Origin: a virus
Length of the DNA stretch: 27,425 bases
Virus record (IMG/VR): IMGVR_UViG_3300030450_002882
Location: 1-27,425 of that record
Direction: 5' to 3' (one strand)
The notes beneath the pieces are model-generated. The model was not told the origin of the DNA and searched no databases. It saw only the letters and a list, made by a program, of their open reading frames with translations. Shown here one piece after another: positions 23,827 to 27,425 of the stretch; the stretch's first letter is position 1, and every line of letters starts with the position of its first letter. Made by a program: the position numbers and the translations under genes.

Positions 23827-23937
23827 CTATTCATTGTTATAAAGAGTGTCTTCACTTTTACCACAGTGGCTACACATTTCACCGTGTTCCAGGCTAATGT
23901 TAAGGCGAAGCCCGTCACAGTTGTGGTTCCAGTACAT
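23827..23937 (-). CDS. Possible 36-residue Cys/His zinc-binding protein
   Basis: From ATG 23937 to TAG 23827 the frame codes MYWNHNCDGLRLNISLEHGE followed by MCSHCGKSEDTLYNNE. The CSHCG pair together with HNCDG looks like a small zinc ribbon and like protein sequence, not random translation. The same frame stays open upstream into the 3'-phosphatase gene, but that part is AT-rich antisense-like translation with no start signal. There is no good ribosome-binding site before ATG 23937, so the true start may be a rare codon further upstream. The family is unknown. Confidence 0.4.
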   Translation of the reverse strand: MYWNHNCDGLRLNISLEHGEMCSHCGKSEDTLYNNE

Positions 23938-24073
23938 TGCTGGTTCGGTTGAGGGCTGGATAAAAAGATCAATTAAAATGTTAAATGTTTCTATATATAA
24001 TTTTAGAAAAAATAACCATGCTTTTAGTAAGGTATTACTAAGTAATTTTAGAACTGTAGTGATCTTTTTTATA
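23938..24073 (-). other. AT-rich non-coding gap with a hairpin
   Basis: Nothing gene-like is seen apart from a frame that continues the small Cys/His protein upstream. TTAGTAA (24024-24030) and TTACTAA (24035-24041) form a seven-base stem with a four-base loop. In the leftward sense a T-run lies about 12 bases beyond it, too far for a standard terminator, but it may attenuate transcription after the 3'-phosphatase gene. Confidence 0.3.
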
Positions 24074-24493
24074 CTACTTAAAATATCCGTCAGCGACTTG
24101 TAAGCAAGTGAGTCCATTATTCCTCCACATTTCAACAACTTCTTGTCTGTCATCAAACACGTACTGCACATTGAACTCCTCTTTAATGTCTTCGTAAATC
24201 CTGGCCTTGACCACAACATCAGTGTCATCAGAGTCAACAGGTTTAGAGTAGCAACGGTCAAACGGTATTTGATAGTCAGATAGCCATTGGGTTGTAAGTG
24301 ATTCAAAGCGACCATCCCTGCACGTAACTATCAACAAGGCGTAGCCCATCTTATACAGCGTACCAACCAATCGAACAATAGGTTTATTAGGGGCATCGTT
24401 ACCTACTTTATGCCACTCATACGGTCCTCTGTTGCGACGTAACGCTATTGTTCCATCAACATCAACGATTATTGCATCTGGTTTTATAGTCAT
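24074..24493 (-). CDS. HAD-family polynucleotide 3'-phosphatase (PNKP phosphatase domain)
   Basis: The 139-residue protein is a HAD phosphatase resembling the C-terminal domain of T4 polynucleotide kinase. Motif I is Asp11-x-Asp13 (VDVDGT), motif II Thr57-x-Arg59 (TCRDGR), motif III Lys96 (VVVKARIY) and motif IV Asp114-Asp115 (FDDRQEVVEMW). The closing GLTCLQVADGYF is also typical. It would remove 3'-phosphates from nicked nucleic acid so that ends can be ligated or extended. The kinase domain found in T4 Pnkp is absent and no kinase or ligase lies in this window. The gene starts two bases after the stop of its upstream neighbour. Confidence 0.88.
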   Translation of the reverse strand: MTIKPDAIIVDVDGTIALRRNRGPYEWHKVGNDAPNKPIVRLVGTLYKMGYALLIVTCRDGRFESLTTQWLSDYQIPFDRCYSKPVDSDDTDVVVKARIYEDIKEEFNVQYVFDDRQEVVEMWRNNGLTCLQVADGYFK

Positions 24494-24495
24494 GA

Positions 24496-24765
24496 TTAAT
24501 ACTTCGTATACTTAGGTTTGCCAACTGGTCTTAGTTCACCTTTATCATCACAGTAATAGACCTCCGTAACTTCATCAAAAGTTTTTAATGAGTTTTCTCG
24601 AACTATATATACAAACACCTTTTTATCCGTCGGGTTTTTCTTGTAGTAGTTCATTAAATCTTTTGAATTTTTATGCTTTATAAAGTTTCTAACAGGTCTT
24701 TCAAACGTAGGTAAAGGGTCAGTTGTAGATGAAAAGTTTGACCCTATATATTTTTTACTAGGCAT
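24496..24765 (-). CDS. Hypothetical protein (89 residues)
   Basis: The protein is basic at the N-terminus (MPSKKYIGSNF, later KHKNSKDLMNYYKKN) and ends in a beta-like, Tyr-rich segment (TEVYYCDDKGELRPVGKPKY). There is no membrane helix and no motif I can name. It starts with a good ribosome-binding site, ACGGAGAA, in a leader repeated before another gene of this block, and ends two bases before the 3'-phosphatase. It may be an accessory factor of that enzyme; the function is unknown. Confidence 0.65.
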   Translation of the reverse strand: MPSKKYIGSNFSSTTDPLPTFERPVRNFIKHKNSKDLMNYYKKNPTDKKVFVYIVRENSLKTFDEVTEVYYCDDKGELRPVGKPKYTKY

Positions 24766-24768
24766 AGG

Positions 24769-24782
24769 TTCTCCGTTTTTAA
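24769..24782 (-). promoter_or_regulatory. Repeated leader with ribosome-binding site, copy 2
   Basis: This is the second exact copy of TTAAAAACGGAGAA, placed between the coiled-coil gene and the 89-residue gene. The first base of the copy directly adjoins the upstream stop codon. Confidence 0.5.
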
Positions 24783-25202
24783 TCAGTGTACGTTATCTGA
24801 AAGATGTTCTACTTTTTCTTCGAGGGTATCTATTCGATCAGACATAAAATTAAATGCCGCAGATATAGTCTGAATTTGAGATCTGTCCTCATGAAACATG
24901 CGTAACATCTTTTCTAAAAGGTCTTGATAAAACCAAGGAAGTTCTGGTTCTTCTTCAGGACTCACCTGGACAGGGGCTTGTGGTAGAGGCTCACTCTTTT
25001 CAATCCTGTCTATATAAACTCTGATGCACTTGCTTTTGGCTAGAGACTGACCATGAGTATGTTTCCTCCAATCCTCACCATCCTGCAAGAACTGACCTCG
25101 TTGCCGTAGCGTGTAGTCATTCCTATTGAGGTACTTACGCATCAGGGATACAAGCTGTCTGCCTTCTTCGTTGTTAGGTATTTCACTGAAGACATACCTC
25201 AT
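24783..25202 (-). CDS. Hypothetical protein with C-terminal coiled coil (139 residues)
   Basis: The N-terminal half (to about residue 68) is basic, with RQRGQFLQDGEDWRKHTHGQ and SLAKSKCIRVYIDRI, a type of segment I recall in small marine phage proteins. A Pro/Glu linker follows, and the last 45 residues form a heptad coiled coil (FMSDRIDTLEEKVEHLSDNV), suggesting oligomerisation. No enzyme motif is seen. A DNA-binding or host-takeover role is possible but unproven. Its ATG overlaps the preceding stop by four bases. Confidence 0.65.
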   Translation of the reverse strand: MRYVFSEIPNNEEGRQLVSLMRKYLNRNDYTLRQRGQFLQDGEDWRKHTHGQSLAKSKCIRVYIDRIEKSEPLPQAPVQVSPEEEPELPWFYQDLLEKMLRMFHEDRSQIQTISAAFNFMSDRIDTLEEKVEHLSDNVH

Positions 25203-25414
25203 GAGTCATACTCATCTTGTGCGTCCCATTTGTCATTGGCTACTTCTAGGCCAAGATTTAAAAGGTACAACATGGTTGTTGCCATAGTGACCTTCTCTAA
25301 ACCACGTTCTTTTTGCAGCCTAAGTTGTGCCAACTCTAATACATTCTTTAAATGAATCGGAAACTCAAGTAGCTTTCTCCATTTATCAGGGCTGTTTGTA
25401 GTAGTATCAGACAT
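25199..25414 (-). CDS. Small helical hypothetical protein (71 residues)
   Basis: The 71-residue protein is helical throughout (LKNVLELAQLRLQKERGLEK; then TMATTMLYLLNLGLEVANDK), with an acidic tail. The pattern could suit a ribbon-helix-helix or small regulatory protein, but no firm motif is visible. GGAG in the repeated leader TTAAAAACGGAGAA precedes ATG 25414. It overlaps the 139-residue gene by four bases, so the two are likely co-translated and may interact. Confidence 0.6.
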   Translation of the reverse strand: MSDTTTNSPDKWRKLLEFPIHLKNVLELAQLRLQKERGLEKVTMATTMLYLLNLGLEVANDKWDAQDEYDS

Positions 25415-25421
25415 ATTACAT

Positions 25422-25435
25422 TTCTCCGTTTTTAA
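25422..25435 (-). promoter_or_regulatory. Repeated leader with ribosome-binding site, copy 1
   Basis: In the leftward sense this is TTAAAAACGGAGAA, exactly repeated at 24782-24769. Both copies lie just upstream of a start codon and contain GGAG, so the element is at least a ribosome-binding site. The longer shared sequence suggests duplication or a common regulator. Confidence 0.5.
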
Positions 25436-25524
25436 AATTGTTAAAGGGTTAGAGCAGATGGCATCTCAATGTTAAGGGGAGTAACACTGAGACACCTTTG
25501 GGAAAAGACTTCTGCTAAAGCCTT

Positions 25525-25764
25525 TTATAAACTAGGAAAGGGTAAGAGATTATCTTCTGTATCATCTAAGCCAGAGGGAAAAATCTCATCAAACTGGTTT
25601 AGTAGTTTTACTTTTAGCTTATCAGGGCTATCAGCGTACATTTCAAGTAAAAACTCTTCGTCATTTTCAGTGATTATCTTTATATCCATTCCCACAGAGT
25701 GAGCAAGATTAAAATATTCAAAGCTGATTTTGTTTACTTTGTGAATCATATGTCGTATGGACAT
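25525..25764 (-). CDS. Acidic hypothetical protein (79 residues)
   Basis: ATG 25764 has AAAGGAGA directly upstream at good spacing; an ATG five codons earlier (25779) would place that ribosome-binding site inside the coding region, so 25764 is preferred. The protein has a helical N-terminus (MSIRHMIHKVNKISFEYF) and an acidic middle and C-terminus (TENDEEFLLEMYADSPDKLK; DDTEDNLLPFPSL). No family is known. It is followed by 110 bases without a gene, in which I see only the repeated leader of the next gene. Confidence 0.6.
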   Translation of the reverse strand: MSIRHMIHKVNKISFEYFNLAHSVGMDIKIITENDEEFLLEMYADSPDKLKVKLLNQFDEIFPSGLDDTEDNLLPFPSL

Positions 25765-25848
25765 TTGTTCTCCTTTCATTTTTTAGTGATATTAAAGATT
25801 AATTATGAAGATATATTGCACACATAATGGAGTAACACATAACAAACA

Positions 25849-26463
25849 TTAGTTGTTTAGTATCTGTTGCTCACGTAGCACACGTTCAATATATCTGATT
25901 GATGATTTGGGTATAGAAGATTCATTTTTTGTTTTAGTTGGTCCTTGGTAATAAGCTGCAAGAGCAATCAACTTACTGCCAAACCTTAACCTGAGCTTGG
26001 ATATATACTTTGCACCAACTTCAACATTTAAACAGGGGTTAAATAGCTCATCTCTATTAGTGATCCCTAACTCTTGTGCAGTAACAGGCCACTTAATCTG
26101 CATAAGACCTATCGCATTAGCGTCTGAAACTGCTAACGGATCAAAGCTACTTTCAACACTGGCAATAGCAGCTAACAGGCTAGGCTCAATGTCATATCGT
26201 TTACTGGCTAACTTAAAACATTTGCTGAAGGGGTAAGGTTCGGGTACTTCTTCTACTGCACCTGGACAATCTTTACCATAGGTATCCTCAAGCTTATCAA
26301 CGCCCCAAGCCCTATAATTAGGTACAACCTGGTCACAAACATCATTAGCATATTGCTGCTGATCAGCCAGCTCATGACTATGCTCATCTGTTACTTGCAC
26401 AACAGCGTAAACCCCAGCAATTATTACTAATATTAAAAACCAAAAAAGCTTTTTGCTTTCCAT
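25849..26463 (-). CDS. Membrane-anchored lytic transglycosylase (SLT domain)
   Basis: The 204-residue protein has an N-terminal membrane anchor or signal (residues 6-23, LFWFLILVIIAGVYAVVQ), a spacer with three cysteines, and a goose-type/Slt70-like catalytic domain. The catalytic Glu104 lies in IASVESSFDP, followed by AIGLMQI (117-123), NVEVGAKYISKL and AAYYQGP (the usual form is AYNAGP). Such enzymes cleave the glycan strands of peptidoglycan. It is encoded in the leftward, early-type block and not next to the endolysin or in a virion protein, which is unusual. It may act in infected cells, for instance to remodel the wall or exclude other phages. The ribosome-binding site GCGAGG precedes ATG 26463. 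Confidence 0.85.
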   Translation of the reverse strand: MESKKLFWFLILVIIAGVYAVVQVTDEHSHELADQQQYANDVCDQVVPNYRAWGVDKLEDTYGKDCPGAVEEVPEPYPFSKCFKLASKRYDIEPSLLAAIASVESSFDPLAVSDANAIGLMQIKWPVTAQELGITNRDELFNPCLNVEVGAKYISKLRLRFGSKLIALAAYYQGPTKTKNESSIPKSSIRYIERVLREQQILNN

Positions 26464-26481
26464 ATGTAACCTCGCATTATT

Positions 26482-26628
26482 TTAGTAGTCTTTATACTCA
26501 TCGCTTTTAGGCTGCTTGCGATCACGTTTAATAATCTCATAAGTCTTTTGCTTACGTTTCTTAATTTGCTTAAACTCTCGACGTTTCTTTCTACGCTTAG
26601 AGCTACGGTAGCTATGTCTAACACTCAT
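26482..26628 (-). CDS. Very basic 48-residue protein
   Basis: ATG 26628 follows GGGAGGAG at good spacing and the frame ends at TAA 26482-26484. About 21 of 48 residues are Lys or Arg, concentrated in SSKRRKKRREFKQIKKRKQK, followed by an acidic end (SDEYKDY). That composition suits a nucleic-acid-binding or host-ribosome-targeting peptide. It lies three bases after the zinc-ribbon gene stop and 18 bases before the transglycosylase start. The family is unknown. Confidence 0.7.
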   Translation of the reverse strand: MSVRHSYRSSKRRKKRREFKQIKKRKQKTYEIIKRDRKQPKSDEYKDY

Positions 26629-26631
26629 ACC

Positions 26632-26859
26632 TTACTCCTCCCAGTATCCGTCATACTTACTGTCAGGCTCGACAGGCCCATCACCCCAGTCAGCCTTCCC
26701 TTCTTTGTATTCTCCGATACAGTCGAAACATACCTTCTCTTCATCAAGCCAGGCAGTAGGTGTTATTTCGTCACAGACTGAACAAAGATCATGTTCATCT
26801 ATCTTTTTATCTCCTAAGTAAACACCTGTCTTGTAAAACCTAACAGTCATTTTACTCAT
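26632..26859 (-). CDS. Small zinc-ribbon protein (75 residues)
   Basis: Two Cys-x2-Cys knuckles (Cys26/Cys29 in LCSVCDE and Cys44/Cys47 in VCFDCIGE) form a likely zinc ribbon. The rest is acidic and Trp/Tyr-containing (DWGDGPVEPDSKYDGYWEE). AAAGGAGG precedes ATG 26859 and lies in the loop of a small CTTA/TAAG stem (26863-26878). ATG at codon 4 is an alternative start. Such small zinc proteins in early phage regions often modify host transcription or translation; here this is only a suggestion. Confidence 0.7.
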   Translation of the reverse strand: MSKMTVRFYKTGVYLGDKKIDEHDLCSVCDEITPTAWLDEEKVCFDCIGEYKEGKADWGDGPVEPDSKYDGYWEE

Positions 26860-26873
26860 ACTCTTATCCTCCT

Positions 26874-27425
26874 TTAAGCTACGTTATTTAGTTTCATTAG
26901 TTTGTACTGCTTATTAATACTTCTACCATGTGCAAGATAAGCAACGACTAACACATTCTTATCCCAACATGATCGACAGGGACCACACTTACCGCCTCTA
27001 TCGCTTGCCTCGCATACTGACATCTTAGGAGTAGCATCCTCTGCATACTGCACAATGGTGCTGGTGTTTCTACCTTTGATGATTCCACCAGTAATACTGT
27101 CGCTAGAAAACCTAACAACGACATTGGGTAATGCATTCATCTTCTTGAAAATAGAAGAGAACTTTGGAAACTTATACGATCTAGTAGGCAGCCAATGGCT
27201 ACACCAAGGTGTACGTTGCATGACCTGATAGATCTTGTTTGCAAGTGAGACAGAATAAACATCACCACTATCAAACCATCTGAAATATCTAGAGTTATCT
27301 AGTTCCTGTACCATCTCATCTACCCATGCATCACGCTGCCAGTCGTGCTTATTGTGATCTCTAACCGCCTTAACATTCGGCATGTTGTACATCCCATCTG
27401 CTGCGTAGCACCCTGTACAGGCGGG
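26874..27425 (-). CDS. Gp88-family phage protein (N-terminus beyond the window)
   Basis: The frame is open to the window edge: upstream of the internal Met at 27392 it continues with PACTGCYAADGMYNMPNVKA, so the true start is outside the window. The visible 183 residues contain the pattern I associate with the phage gene-product-88 family: a CxxCYA cysteine motif, then RWFDSGDVYS, TPWCSHWLPTRSYK, LPNVVVRFSSDS, and a second cysteine cluster, CGPCRSCW. The family function is not established; the cysteines suggest a metal or iron-sulfur centre. Its stop codon forms part of the small hairpin that holds the ribosome-binding site of the zinc-ribbon gene. Confidence 0.75.
   Translation of the reverse strand, partial: PACTGCYAADGMYNMPNVKAVRDHNKHDWQRDAWVDEMVQELDNSRYFRWFDSGDVYSVSLANKIYQVMQRTPWCSHWLPTRSYKFPKFSSIFKKMNALPNVVVRFSSDSITGGIIKGRNTSTIVQYAEDATPKMSVCEASDRGGKCGPCRSCWDKNVLVVAYLAHGRSINKQYKLMKLNNVA

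Noticed and set aside
23938-24315. Upstream part of a 162-residue minus-strand frame overlapping the 3'-phosphatase
   Set aside because: It covers the phosphatase gene in another frame with unlikely composition; only its last 36 residues look like real protein.
26433-26624. 63-residue minus-strand frame beside the basic protein
   Set aside because: It is in a different frame from the 48-residue gene with its strong ribosome-binding site and overlaps the transglycosylase start.

Overview
The window is part of an AT-rich tailed-phage genome. It has a T7-like replication gene set, and it carries virion and lysis genes of a kind I know mainly from marine phages of Alphaproteobacteria and from environmental (uncultured) contigs. 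I see no integrase, repressor, tRNA, rRNA, CRISPR array or insertion sequence. The DNA polymerase is T7-like, with Tyr at the E. coli Phe762 position, which fits a lytic phage. The host assignment is inference from remembered similarity.

Layout. Positions 1-15333 are read rightward and look like the late region. It begins with the tail of an unidentified gene and three small genes, one of them a 15-residue-repeat protein. Then come five large or medium genes that I take for virion-internal or ejected proteins: 1319, 402, 174, 525 and 1555 residues. A lysis and small-membrane-protein cassette follows: M15 peptidase endolysin, GTA-type holin, a coiled-coil tail-anchored protein, an EF-hand membrane protein, and further small proteins. 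A probable Rho-independent terminator at 15321-15345 closes this block, six bases from the stop of the first opposing gene.

Positions 15340-27425 are read leftward, so in transcription order they run from high to low coordinates. First come early-type small genes: a Gp88-family protein cut by the window edge, a zinc-ribbon protein, a 48-residue basic protein, a membrane-anchored lytic transglycosylase, several unknowns, and a polynucleotide-kinase-type 3'-phosphatase. After a 466-base AT-rich stretch with little coding, a dense replication operon follows: DUF932 protein, two small genes, ssDNA-binding protein, an acidic-tailed small protein, primase-helicase, DNA polymerase A, a PD-(D/E)XK endonuclease, a Cas4/RecB-type exonuclease, a small gene, endonuclease I, a DUF3310 protein and two small genes. 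Many of these overlap by 1-14 bases, implying translational coupling.

How it works together. The leftward block would copy and recombine the genome and break down host DNA with three PD-(D/E)XK nucleases. The rightward block would build the ejection apparatus and lyse the cell. Points worth a second look are the Shine-Dalgarno sequences sitting in loops of tiny stop-codon hairpins, two EF-hand proteins, a cationic tandem-repeat helix in a virion-type protein, the missing transglycosylase in the large internal protein, and an SSB without an acidic tail coupled to a small acidic-tailed protein.
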